Assembly: GCF_014041915.1 (NCBI RefSeq)
Contig: NZ_CP059472.1
Location: forward strand, 1,922,001 to 1,986,000
Length of the DNA: 64,000 bases
Reading direction: 5' to 3'
Origin: Marnyiella aurantia
GTDB taxonomy: Bacteria; Bacteroidota; Bacteroidia; Flavobacteriales; Weeksellaceae
Both the position numbers and the translations under genes were made by a program. Numbering within the stretch: position 1 is the first letter of the stretch; the number at the start of each line of letters is the position of its first letter. The notes under the pieces are model-generated. The model was not told the DNA's origin and made no database searches. It saw nothing but the letters and a program-made list of their open reading frames with translations. This document shows, piece after piece, positions 7,862-15,680 of the stretch.

Positions 7862-9106
7862 ATGACAAAAAGCGGTAAAATAGAACTAATGTCACCTGCC
7901 GGTGATTTCACTGCCCTGCAGGCGGCTCTCGACAATGGAGCAGATTCTGTTTACTTTGGAGTAGAGCAGCTTAATATGCGGGCCAGGGCTTCCATGAACT
8001 TTACCTTGGAAGATTTGCCTGAGATAGCTAGGAGATGCGGCGAAAAAGGGGTACGCAGCTACCTTACACTTAATACGATTATATACGACCACGACCTTTC
8101 AATTATAAAAACTTTGCTCGATACCGCAAAGTCTGCAGGACTTACAGCGGTAATCGCAATGGATCAGGCGGTAATTTCTTACGCCCGTCAAATCGGATTT
8201 GAAGTTCATATCTCCACACAGATCAATATTACTAATATTGAAACAGTTAAATTCTATGCGCTGTTTGCAGATACGATGGTGATGAGCCGTGAGTTAAGTA
8301 TTACACAAATCAAAAAAATCTGCGACCAGATAGTGAAGGATGACGTAAGAGGTCCTTCCGGTAATTTAGTAGAAGTAGAAATCTTTGGCCATGGTGCGCT
8401 TTGTATGGCGGTTTCGGGTAAATGTTACCTAAGTCTCCATTCTGCCAATTCCTCTGCAAACCGCGGAGCATGCAAGCAGAACTGCCGTAAAAAATACACG
8501 GTGACAGATCAGGAAACAGGGTTCGAGATTGAACTGGATAACGAATATATGATGTCGCCAAAGGACCTGTGTACTATTGGATTTCTGAACGATATTGTGG
8601 ATGCCGGTGTTCAGGTTCTTAAGATAGAAGGCCGTGGCAGAGCACCTGAATATGTTGCTACCGTGACCAAATGTTACCGCGAGGCTATTGATGCTGTTGC
8701 CGATGGTACTTTTACTCAGGAAAAAGTGGAAGAATGGATGAAGCAACTTGAGACCGTTTATAACCGTGGCTTCTGGAGTGGATATTACCTGGGTCAGGAA
8801 CTTGGCGAATGGTCTTCGAATTCCGGATCCAGCGCTACCCAGAAAAAAGTGTATGTTGGAAAGGGTAGACATTTCTATACAAAGTCCAGTATTGCTGAAT
8901 TCCTGATTGAAGCTTATGACGTAAATGTAGGCGATACAGTACTTATCCAGGGTCCTACTACGGGATCTCAGGAAATGGTTCTGGAGGCTATGCAGGTAGA
9001 TGCAAGGCCGGAAGCAAACAAGGCCACGAAATCGGATGTCATTACGTTTAAAACAGATTTCAGAGTAAGGCCAAGTGATAAACTGTATAAAATTGTGCAG
9101 TCCTAA
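7862..9106 (+). CDS. U32 family peptidase, TrhP/YegQ-like (probable tRNA uridine-34 hydroxylation protein)
   Basis: Members of this branch of U32 (E. coli TrhP) form 5-hydroxyuridine at the wobble position of several tRNAs, a prephenate-dependent reaction that needs an iron-sulfur cluster; other U32 proteins were named collagenases. The 414-residue product opens with ELMSPAGDFTALQAAL, the family signature. It has four clustered cysteines, 181, 188, 204 and 208, within the central segment that starts EIFGHGALCMAVSGKC, which fits a metal-cluster site. The ATG at 7862 is preferred over the in-frame TTG at 7841, because that TTG lies inside the promoter. A ferredoxin gene follows after 33 bp. Confidence 0.88.
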   Translation: MTKSGKIELMSPAGDFTALQAALDNGADSVYFGVEQLNMRARASMNFTLEDLPEIARRCGEKGVRSYLTLNTIIYDHDLSIIKTLLDTAKSAGLTAVIAMDQAVISYARQIGFEVHISTQINITNIETVKFYALFADTMVMSRELSITQIKKICDQIVKDDVRGPSGNLVEVEIFGHGALCMAVSGKCYLSLHSANSSANRGACKQNCRKKYTVTDQETGFEIELDNEYMMSPKDLCTIGFLNDIVDAGVQVLKIEGRGRAPEYVATVTKCYREAIDAVADGTFTQEKVEEWMKQLETVYNRGFWSGYYLGQELGEWSSNSGSSATQKKVYVGKGRHFYTKSSIAEFLIEAYDVNVGDTVLIQGPTTGSQEMVLEAMQVDARPEANKATKSDVITFKTDFRVRPSDKLYKIVQS

Positions 9107-9139
9107 ACAGTACTTTTCACGCCAATCCACAATTTATAT

Positions 9140-9370
9140 ATGGTTATAGTAACGCTGCAGCGCGATAAATGTATTGGTTGTAACTACTGTGCTGAATTTG
9201 CGCCCGATTTTTTCCGGATGTCGCGAAAGGACGGCAAATCAGTTTTGTTAAAATCGGCCGATAAAAAAGGTTTTTTCACCTTGAAAACTCCGTCTGCGGA
9301 AGCTTATGAACCTTGCGATAAGGCCGCACGTGCATGTCCGGTGAATATTATTTCTGTGAAAATAACTTAG
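9140..9370 (+). CDS. Single-cluster [4Fe-4S] ferredoxin
   Basis: A 76-residue soluble electron carrier. Cys11, Cys14 and Cys17 (CIGCNYC) with Cys66-Pro (ACPVNII) provide the four ligands of one [4Fe-4S] cluster; Cys59 is extra. This matches the short 4Fe-4S ferredoxins of Bacteroidota. The gene sits 33 bp after the U32 gene and 2 bp before the formyltetrahydrofolate cyclo-ligase gene, so the three are probably cotranscribed. It may feed electrons to the U32 protein; that is inference only. Confidence 0.9.
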   Translation: MVIVTLQRDKCIGCNYCAEFAPDFFRMSRKDGKSVLLKSADKKGFFTLKTPSAEAYEPCDKAARACPVNIISVKIT

Positions 9371-9372
9371 AG

Positions 9373-9945
9373 ATGACCAAGAGGGAACTACGGAGTCTTT
9401 ATCTGGAGAAACGCAAAGAACTTTCGAAAGAAGAAGTTATTACGGCCTCTGAGCGCATTTTTAGGAGGTTCCTGAGCAATTTTTTTGTGGAGAAGAATCA
9501 GAAAATCCATTTATTTCTGAGTATCGAGAAATTTAATGAGGTCAACACGCTGCCGTTCATTAAGTATTTGCAGGAAAAGGAAGTGCGCATCTTCGTTCCT
9601 AAAATGTTGCAGGGTGACATTATTTCTGTTGAAATTCTTGAAGATACCATCCTTGCGAAAAACAGCTGGGGCATAATGGAACCGATATCTGATGAAGATT
9701 CTGGTGTTGTGGATTTTGATTATATCATTACACCTCTGTTGTACTGCGATCCTGCTGGTGGACGCGTGGGATATGGAAAAGGTTTCTACGACAGGTTTTT
9801 TGCCGGAATTAATGCTGAATGTAAAAAGGTCGGGGTGGGGTTCTTTAAACCCGAGCTATTTGTTGATGACTTAACAGAAGAAGATGTTTCGCTGGACTAT
9901 CTGGTTACACCCGATGAAGTACTGTCCTTTAAAATTGGCTGCTGA
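9373..9945 (+). CDS. 5-formyltetrahydrofolate cyclo-ligase
   Basis: Converts 5-formyl-THF and ATP to 5,10-methenyl-THF, recycling a dead-end folate. The product has 190 residues, starting MTKRELRSLYLEKRKEL. The family signature GGRVGYGKGFYDRFF near the C-terminus binds ATP and substrate. The frame extends upstream to 9334, but that would overlap the ferredoxin gene by 37 bases; the ATG at 9373, 2 bp after the ferredoxin stop, fits the family N-terminus. The last 49 bases overlap the convergent lipoprotein gene. Confidence 0.93.
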   Translation: MTKRELRSLYLEKRKELSKEEVITASERIFRRFLSNFFVEKNQKIHLFLSIEKFNEVNTLPFIKYLQEKEVRIFVPKMLQGDIISVEILEDTILAKNSWGIMEPISDEDSGVVDFDYIITPLLYCDPAGGRVGYGKGFYDRFFAGINAECKKVGVGFFKPELFVDDLTEEDVSLDYLVTPDEVLSFKIGC

Positions 9946-10484
9946 TAAAAGTTCAGGAAGTAAAACTTAAATTCTTTCTTGAATCTGATTTCAGCAGGTA
10001 CCAGGACATATTGAGCTTCCCGCGCAAATGTGCCGACTGGAAGGTTATTTCTGTCATAATACTGTACATCAAAGCGTGCAAAGTTTAATGTGTCCTTTTT
10101 AAAATAGCGCTCAGTAACCTCAAAACTACCTATTCTGGCATTTCCAACCTGAAGACTGTCCAGTTCATTGAGCAAATTTCTTACGGTAAGAGAGTCGGGT
10201 TTATAAAAGTAGCCCAGGATCTGATTATACAGCGCCGAATCAATATCTGTATCCTGCTTACCTGCCTTATACAGGATGGAAAGTTCCAGAACTTCACGGA
10301 CTTTTTGTTTCGTAATCTTATTTATGGCTTGTGCGCTGTCCATCTTCGTTGATGGATAGCTGGATTTATTGGTATTGTATTTTACCTGCTCCAGTGACAG
10401 GTTGGGCGTTTCCTTCTTGCAGGCAAATACAGCTGAAAGCAGTACGAATATTAATATGAGCCTAGTTATTTTCCTCATCTTCAT
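9897..10484 (-). CDS. Lipoprotein of unknown function
   Basis: The 195-residue product has a type II signal peptide with lipobox LSAVFAC (Cys at about 22) followed by KKE, so it is predicted to be a lipid-anchored envelope protein. The mature part is helical and charged up to about residue 120 and beta-rich after that. No known domain is recognised. The start could also be the Met two codons in (10478). Its 5' end overlaps the upstream gene by 23 bases and its 3' end overlaps the folate gene on the other strand by 49 bases. Confidence 0.78.
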   Translation of the reverse strand: MKMRKITRLILIFVLLSAVFACKKETPNLSLEQVKYNTNKSSYPSTKMDSAQAINKITKQKVREVLELSILYKAGKQDTDIDSALYNQILGYFYKPDSLTVRNLLNELDSLQVGNARIGSFEVTERYFKKDTLNFARFDVQYYDRNNLPVGTFAREAQYVLVPAEIRFKKEFKFYFLNFYQQPILKDSTSSGVTR

Positions 10485-11628
10485 TTATTTTAAATTTGAT
10501 GGATACGATTTTTCCCTTTTCCCTTTTCATCTCTATTACAGACAGGTTCCTCAGTGAGGTTGTAGGTGTTGTTACAAGGGTTATGTATTTCTGTTTATCT
10601 AACGTCTCGATGCCATACAGATCACTGTCATACACCTGGTAGATCACCGCATTGTCACTTATGCGGCTTTCCAGTTCGTTCCTTTTCTGTTTTATAAGCG
10701 ATAGCGCTTCATCAGGATTGCCTGAAATATCTTTCTTGGAAAAGTAATAGACCGCCATTTTATAATCGTCCGGTTTGAGTTCAATGTTTTCTTCCAGCGG
10801 CGCGGTTTCCAGGTTCCTGTTCACATTCAGATTTTCATAAAACGGAGAACTTATTTCCATTCGGAGCACTTTATCTTTCGTAGAATAATTAAAACATTCT
10901 CCGGGCTGGATCCTGTACATAATTGGAGATTCATTTTCTTTAATGACCTTGATCTCCAGCATGTTCTGTATTACTGCATTTCTGTCGGCATCAGAGAAGC
11001 AGTAACTGTAAGTTTTATCAAAAAGTTTATCGCCGAACCCCAGGTAACCAACAAGTAAAGTGAGGAGTAGTGTAGCAAATCCTAAGAGATATCTTTTTAA
11101 TGATTTCCTTTTCGGTTTCTGTTCGGTATCATACGTCTCAAACGGTGGTCTTATTTCGTTAACAGGTTGATATTCAGTATTTGTATTTTGTAAAACAGGT
11201 TTTTCTTCTATTTCGGTGCTTACTTCAGGGAAGGATGTACGAGCAATTCCTCCATTTCCTGTTTTAACAGCAGATTTGCTTTTTGGATCTTCCTGCAATT
11301 CCTGTGTAAGAGTTTCTTCCGACAAAATTTCCTGTAGACCGGAATTTTTTCTGAAGTCATGCCACGAAACAAAACCCGCATAAATACTCAGTAGATTCAG
11401 CATATCTATACGCGGAAGTTTGGTGGCGGGCACGTTCTTGAAATAGGTATAGAAGGTCTTTTCGCTGATGTTCCCCTTGGCTATTTGCCGTAAATCTTCC
11501 TGGAAGTATATGATATCAATCCCCTTCCACTTAGAAATATCTTCGTGAGAAGGAGTGTGATTCTTTAGGTACTGAGCTTGCACAGCAAGTTTCAGATGCT
11601 CAAAATGCAATAAATCTAAATTTGACAA
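10462..11628 (-). CDS. Single-span membrane protein with HTH-like cytoplasmic N-terminal domain, unknown function
   Basis: A 388-residue protein. Residues 1-95 form a helical domain ending in LNLLSIYAGFVSWHDF. That pattern (ISxxTxYxYF then LxxYxGFxSWxDF) recurs at the N-terminus of assorted Bacteroidota proteins, as I recall it. A low-complexity Glu/Thr/Pro linker covers about 95-170. One membrane helix lies at about 180-198 (YLLGFATLLLTLLVGYLGFG), and an external domain of about 185 residues follows. The layout suggests a transmembrane signalling or anchoring protein. It is the first gene of a two-gene operon with the overlapping lipoprotein, which may bind its external domain. Confidence 0.72.
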   Translation of the reverse strand: MSNLDLLHFEHLKLAVQAQYLKNHTPSHEDISKWKGIDIIYFQEDLRQIAKGNISEKTFYTYFKNVPATKLPRIDMLNLLSIYAGFVSWHDFRKNSGLQEILSEETLTQELQEDPKSKSAVKTGNGGIARTSFPEVSTEIEEKPVLQNTNTEYQPVNEIRPPFETYDTEQKPKRKSLKRYLLGFATLLLTLLVGYLGFGDKLFDKTYSYCFSDADRNAVIQNMLEIKVIKENESPIMYRIQPGECFNYSTKDKVLRMEISSPFYENLNVNRNLETAPLEENIELKPDDYKMAVYYFSKKDISGNPDEALSLIKQKRNELESRISDNAVIYQVYDSDLYGIETLDKQKYITLVTTPTTSLRNLSVIEMKREKGKIVSIKFKINEDEENN

Positions 11629-11688
11629 TCTTTTTATTTTGAGTTAAGAGGCTGATAATCAGTGTTGGTAATTTGTAAAACCTTTTTA

Positions 11689-11719
11689 CAAAGATAATAC
11701 AATTAATTTTCTATAACAA
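11689..11719 (-). promoter_or_regulatory. Promoter of the membrane-protein/lipoprotein operon
   Basis: Minus strand TTG at 11719-11717, 20 nt spacer, TATCTTTG at 11696-11689. Full match to the Bacteroidota promoter; the ATG is at 11628. Confidence 0.75.
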
Positions 11720-11734
11720 CTTTATCGCTGCATA

Positions 11735-11742
11735 TACCTTTG
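11735..11742 (+). promoter_or_regulatory. -7 element upstream of the first Ala-rich lipoprotein gene
   Basis: TACCTTTG fits TAnnTTTG. It gives a leader of about 75 nt before the ATG at 11827, long for this genome. No clear -33 TTG is seen at the right distance. Confidence 0.5.
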
Positions 11743-11826
11743 TACTGTTGAAAATGTATGATTGGCTCATTTCCTTTTTGACGGTGTGTAAATTTAGACA
11801 ACAAATCAACTTAATATTATAAACTT

Positions 11827-12165
11827 ATGAAAAATTCATTCCTGATCGCTGGTATTGCTGCTTTAGCTTTAATCGCATGTGATAAAAAAGAAACTGTAGA
11901 TACTACCAACTCCGCTGACTCAATGGCTGTAGTAGCAACTGATTCTGCTTCTATGGTTGCTGACTCCGCTGTTGAAGTAATTGATTCCGCTGCTGCGGTT
12001 ACTGTAGATGCTGCCGCTGATGCTGCTTCTGCTACCACTTCCAAAGGTGCTGCTGTTGCCAAGGATGCTGCTGCTGGTGCTGCTGACGCTGCAAAAGGTG
12101 CTGCTGATGCTGCTGCTGGTGCTGCAAAAGATGCGAAAGACGCAGTTAAGGAAGCAACTAAGTAA
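11827..12165 (+). CDS. Small alanine-rich lipoprotein
   Basis: The 112-residue product has a signal peptide with lipobox LALIAC (Cys18) followed by DKKETVDTT. Residues about 27-70 are rich in Ala, Val, Ser, Thr and Asp. Residues about 72-112 are repeats of the type AAKDAAAGAADAAKG, built almost only of Ala, Gly, Lys and Asp and likely an amphipathic helix, similar in composition to LEA-type and coat-like stress proteins. No family is assigned. It lies 111 bp before a paralogue with the same lipobox and KKxETVDTT stretch. Confidence 0.8.
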   Translation: MKNSFLIAGIAALALIACDKKETVDTTNSADSMAVVATDSASMVADSAVEVIDSAAAVTVDAAADAASATTSKGAAVAKDAAAGAADAAKGAADAAAGAAKDAKDAVKEATK

Positions 12166-12203
12166 TCAGAATAAAAAAAACATTTTAAGCTTAAATAATT
12201 AGG

Positions 12204-12233
12204 TTTGAAATTTAAAAATTATGTGTACTTTTG
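12204..12233 (+). promoter_or_regulatory. Promoter of the second small lipoprotein gene
   Basis: TTTG at 12204-12207, 18 nt spacer, TACTTTTG at 12226-12233. The ATG is at 12277. The two small lipoproteins are thus probably separate transcripts. Confidence 0.7.
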
Positions 12234-12276
12234 CACGCATTAAAAAAACAACAATTAATTAATTTAAATATACATT

Positions 12277-12489
12277 ATGAAAAAGTCATTATTCGTAGCT
12301 GCATTCGCTACTTTAGCTCTAGTTGCTTGTAAGAAAACTGAAACTGTAGATACTACAGGTGCTGATTCAACTGTTGTTGAAATGGATTCTACAGCTATCA
12401 TCACTGATACTGCAGTAGTAGTTGCTGATTCTGCAGCTATCGTTGCTCCAGAAGCTACTGTAACTGATTCTGCTGCTGTAACTAACTAA
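12277..12489 (+). CDS. Small Thr/Ala/Val-rich lipoprotein, paralogue of the preceding gene
   Basis: A 70-residue product with signal peptide and lipobox LALVAC (Cys18), then KKTETVDTTGADST. The mature part of about 52 residues repeats a pattern of D-S/T-A/V-A/V (DSTAIITDTAVVVADSAAIV) with no aromatic or basic residues. It lacks the Ala/Lys/Asp helical tail of its neighbour. Function is unknown; composition suggests an unstructured surface or periplasmic filler. A strong terminator follows at 12512-12540. Confidence 0.75.
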   Translation: MKKSLFVAAFATLALVACKKTETVDTTGADSTVVEMDSTAIITDTAVVVADSAAIVAPEATVTDSAAVTN

Positions 12490-12511
12490 TAGTTTACACA
12501 ACGGACAAGTT

Positions 12512-12540
12512 AACCGTTCCTTTTGGGGAACGGTTTTTTT
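12512..12540. terminator. Terminator of the small lipoprotein gene, also reached by the convergent methyltransferase gene
   Basis: AACCGTTCC (12512-12520) pairs with GGAACGGTT (12527-12535), followed by a run of T. The methyltransferase stop on the other strand begins at 12539-12541, inside the T-run. Confidence 0.85.
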
Positions 12541-13312
12541 ATGCCATTTTTTCCAGGTTTTGCCTCAGGATTTCATAGCAGGTTATTGCAACCGCATTAC
12601 TGAGGTTCAGTGAATCTATACTTCCGGACATCGGTATAAGCGTGTTCTTTCCTTTGTCATTCCAAAATGAACTTAATCCGGAATGCTCAGTGCCGAAGGC
12701 AAGTGCGGCACGGCCGCTAAGGTCCTGTGTATGCAGGTTTTTTGCGGTAGCGTCCATAAGCGTGGTGTATATCTTGTATCTGTGTTCAATGAGGAATCTG
12801 TAAATCTCCTCGTTGTCCGTCTGGAAAACATTCATCCCGAACAGACAGCCTACACTGGAACGGATCACATTAGGATTGTAGATATCCAGTTTAGGATCCG
12901 CAATAAGTAGTGCATCAATGCCGAAAGCTTCGCAGCTTCTTAATATTGCGCCTAGATTACCGGGTTTTTCCAGGGACTCCACGATGATAATTGAAGAGTT
13001 GGCTGAAGGTGTAAATGCCTGCAGACTGTTTTCTTGCTCCCTGTAAAGGCCAATAATACCTTCCGTCTTACCTCGGTAGGCTAGTTTTTCATATACCTTT
13101 GCAGATACAGGATATACTTGACCCGTGGGAAGGTCATCCTCATAGATACCTTCGGCGATATAGAACTCCTCCGGTTCAAAACCGAACCGCATCGCTCTGT
13201 CATTTTCCTGTTTCCCTTCCACCACAAACAGTCCGGATTTTTTACGGAACCGGTTGTCGGTTATCATTCGGGTAAGTCTCTTTATTCTTTCGTTCTGAAG
13301 GCTCTCAATCAT
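12539..13312 (-). CDS. TrmH/SpoU family RNA 2'-O-methyltransferase
   Basis: An S-adenosylmethionine-dependent enzyme with the knotted SPOUT fold, methylating ribose of rRNA or tRNA. The 257-residue product has an N-terminal substrate-binding region (about 1-100) like that of RlmB/TsnR proteins. The catalytic domain carries motif 1 KPGNLGAILRSCEAFG, motif 2 FGTEHSGL and motif 3 SLNLSNAVAI near the C-terminus. The exact RNA target cannot be read from sequence. Its start overlaps the end of rmuC by 8 bp, so it is translated from the rmuC transcript. Confidence 0.9.
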   Translation of the reverse strand: MIESLQNERIKRLTRMITDNRFRKKSGLFVVEGKQENDRAMRFGFEPEEFYIAEGIYEDDLPTGQVYPVSAKVYEKLAYRGKTEGIIGLYREQENSLQAFTPSANSSIIIVESLEKPGNLGAILRSCEAFGIDALLIADPKLDIYNPNVIRSSVGCLFGMNVFQTDNEEIYRFLIEHRYKIYTTLMDATAKNLHTQDLSGRAALAFGTEHSGLSSFWNDKGKNTLIPMSGSIDSLNLSNAVAITCYEILRQNLEKMA

Positions 13313-14810
13313 TTTCGTTATTGTTTTCTGTGAATGCCAAGTCTGAGCCTTCTACAGTGGCTCCTTCCAGCAGTTGCGCAGGCAGGCTTTTCTTGGGTTT
13401 TGCGCCCAATTGTCTAAGTTTATCTGTAGAACGGATCAGATTACCGTTCCCGGTTGAAAGTTTTTTCATAGCACTTTCATAGTCTGTTTTCGCACTTTCT
13501 ATTTTCTTGCCCACATTCAGCAGGTCGGTCACAAATCCTTCAAACTTATCGTAAAGTGCCGCGGCCTGCCGTGCGATTTCTTCAGCATTCCTGTTCTGGT
13601 CCGCGCGCTTCCAAACATCAGATATAAGTTTAAGGTATGCGATCAGGTTGGTTGGACTTAACAGAATAATATGTTTATGGTAAGCGTAGTTCCATAGTTG
13701 CTGATCATGCTGAACGGCCGTAAGGAATGCCGGTTCCACAGGAATAAACATTATTGTAAAATCCAGTGCTTCTTTTAAGTTATCATAGCGTTTATTTGCT
13801 AGGGTATCTACATGCTTTTTAATAGCTGCCAGGTGCAGATTCAGATTCAGCTGCCTGTTTTCGTCGGTCTCTGCGGAGCACATTCTTTCATAGGCATTCA
13901 GAGAAACTTTGGAGTCAATGATGACAATCTGATTTCCGGGAAGTTTCAGTATAAAATCCGGGCGCTGGCTTTCGCCGGTTTCAGTTTTTATATGATATTG
14001 TGAATAATATTCCCTGTCTTTGCAAAGGCCCGAATCTTCCAGTATCCTCTCCAGAATCATTTCGCCCCAGTTGCCCTGGGTCTTGGTCTGACCTTTCAGC
14101 GCTGCTGCAAGGTTGTTGGCTTCCTGGCTCACCTTGGATGTTTGCTCCAGCATGAGTTTGATGGTACTGTTTAGTGAAAACCTTTCGCGGGCCTCATTCT
14201 CATATACTTCATTGACCCTTTTTTTAAATGTTTCGAGATTCTCGCCCAGAGGTTTCAGCAATACGTCCAGATTCTCTTTGTTAGCATCGGTGAACTTTTT
14301 GGATTTCTCTTCAAGTATTTCATTGGCCAAATTCTTAAACTCATTCTTTGCTGTTTCCTGGATTTTCTCAATCTCGTCTTTCTGATTGGCCAGTGATTGC
14401 AGAAGGCTGTCATTATTTGCCGCCAGTTCTGCATTTTTGCCAAATAATTTCTGCTTTTCGTGGAAAAGCTGATCAATCTGTTGGTTGAGTTTGACATGGA
14501 TTTCCCGCAGTTCCACATACTGGTTACTGATGCTTGTAAGTTCCGCTGTTACAGTTGCCAAGTTTTCCCTAAGAGTGTAGCTTTCTTCGGTAAGTTTCTG
14601 GTTGAACAGCTTTTCTGTCTGTAATGCATTGGCTGCTTCATGAATTTTCTGCTCGGAATTCTGTAATTCGGTTTGAGTACGGATGAATTTCTGGTTAAGT
14701 TCATCGTTGGCCAACCTTGATACGTGCGTCGATTTCAACATGAAATAGACAAAGGCAGCACCTGAGGCGGCGCCGAAGATAAGACCAGCAATTAATGAAA
14801 TGATTTCCAT
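13305..14810 (-). CDS. rmuC: DNA recombination protein RmuC
   Basis: RmuC limits inversions and replication-associated DNA rearrangements; it has a nuclease-like domain behind a coiled coil. The 501-residue product has an N-terminal membrane anchor (about 2-26) and a long coiled coil at about 30-200. The RmuC core follows (TQGNWGEMILERILEDSGL then a PDFILKLPG and IDSKVSLNAYERM stretch). The start is set at 14810 rather than 14846, because the longer form begins with residues unlike the family and a -7 box lies at 14815-14822. It is followed by the SpoU methyltransferase with an 8 bp overlap. Confidence 0.93.
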   Translation of the reverse strand: MEIISLIAGLIFGAASGAAFVYFMLKSTHVSRLANDELNQKFIRTQTELQNSEQKIHEAANALQTEKLFNQKLTEESYTLRENLATVTAELTSISNQYVELREIHVKLNQQIDQLFHEKQKLFGKNAELAANNDSLLQSLANQKDEIEKIQETAKNEFKNLANEILEEKSKKFTDANKENLDVLLKPLGENLETFKKRVNEVYENEARERFSLNSTIKLMLEQTSKVSQEANNLAAALKGQTKTQGNWGEMILERILEDSGLCKDREYYSQYHIKTETGESQRPDFILKLPGNQIVIIDSKVSLNAYERMCSAETDENRQLNLNLHLAAIKKHVDTLANKRYDNLKEALDFTIMFIPVEPAFLTAVQHDQQLWNYAYHKHIILLSPTNLIAYLKLISDVWKRADQNRNAEEIARQAAALYDKFEGFVTDLLNVGKKIESAKTDYESAMKKLSTGNGNLIRSTDKLRQLGAKPKKSLPAQLLEGATVEGSDLAFTENNNEND

Positions 14811-14814
14811 TTTC

Positions 14815-14822
14815 CAAAAATA
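14815..14822 (-). promoter_or_regulatory. -7 element of rmuC, 4 nt from its ATG
   Basis: Minus strand TATTTTTG at 14822-14815. The ATG occupies 14810-14808, so the transcript would be leaderless or nearly so. Confidence 0.5.
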
Positions 14823-14863
14823 TAAAGAAAAATGGGTATTTGGCATAGTCCTAAAGCCTTTCT

Positions 14864-15625
14864 TCAGACTTCTGTGGCAGACAGGACATCAATGTTTCCT
14901 GCTACGTCGCTGCTTTCACATTCTTTCAGTTTTGCCAGGATTTGCTTCGGAGTTCGTGGTGAAACTATAATATTTGTTGCAATTTGCGCTGCGGCGTTAT
15001 CCACCATACGGATTAGCGGCGGCCGGATAAACGATGAGGCATGAGACAGGACAGAGGCTGTGGCCCAGGAAGTCTGTCGCGCCTTTGATATTGCAAAATC
15101 CAACAACAAGTTGTCATTGCCATTGGAGAGTTGGTCTATTACACCAACAGGATAGCAGATTTCACTTATTGATTCCTGCACTTTTTGGTTAATTTTTGAA
15201 ATGATTTCATTGATCATAGCGAAATCATTTTTGAGCGGATTAATTTTTCGGTACGGCATAATTGAGGCTGCGGCAACACCTAAATCAAGATTGATGTGTG
15301 CATTGATTCCCAAAAGAATATGCTGCAGGATGAGCAAACGGGGGTTTTTGGCTGCTTCAAAAGCCGCATACCACGAATTACTGCATTTCTGACCATTTTC
15401 GTATTGCTCCAGGGCCTCGAAGTATCGGCCGGCGAATGCAATATCCAAATTTACCATACGGTGCCCGTTTTCAAATTTATTCTGCTGAACACCCTTCAGC
15501 ACGGCCAGTGTCATACTTCTGTACGTGCAGGCAAAATAGCCGTTTGGACTTTTGTTCTTTTGGCATCGGGCAATGATTGCATCCAGTTTTTGGATTACCT
15601 GCTCTATTGATGTGAAATTACTCAT
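14864..15625 (-). CDS. DUF5995-like protein, function unknown
   Basis: A 253-residue soluble protein with no signal peptide. The central LLGINAHINLDLGVAAA motif and the spacing of conserved Tyr, Arg and Asn residues fit the DUF5995 family of unknown function, assigned from memory of that motif. It contains a long helical bundle pattern throughout. It lies 55 bp after the YCII lipoprotein gene and 53 bp before rmuC on the same strand; no functional connection is evident. Confidence 0.65.
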   Translation of the reverse strand: MSNFTSIEQVIQKLDAIIARCQKNKSPNGYFACTYRSMTLAVLKGVQQNKFENGHRMVNLDIAFAGRYFEALEQYENGQKCSNSWYAAFEAAKNPRLLILQHILLGINAHINLDLGVAAASIMPYRKINPLKNDFAMINEIISKINQKVQESISEICYPVGVIDQLSNGNDNLLLDFAISKARQTSWATASVLSHASSFIRPPLIRMVDNAAAQIATNIIVSPRTPKQILAKLKECESSDVAGNIDVLSATEV

Positions 15626-15680
15626 GACACTAAGTATTATAATGAAAAGTAACGTCCTATTTATGCTCAGATTTTTTTGG

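Noticed and set aside
11817-12062. Open minus-strand frame opposite the Ala-rich lipoprotein
   Set aside because: A shadow of the repeated Ala codons (GCT/GCA read in reverse as AGC/TGC); no start context or promoter.
12008-12202. Overlapping plus-strand frame rich in Leu
   Set aside because: Shadow of the Ala-rich repeats in another frame; low-complexity Leu only.
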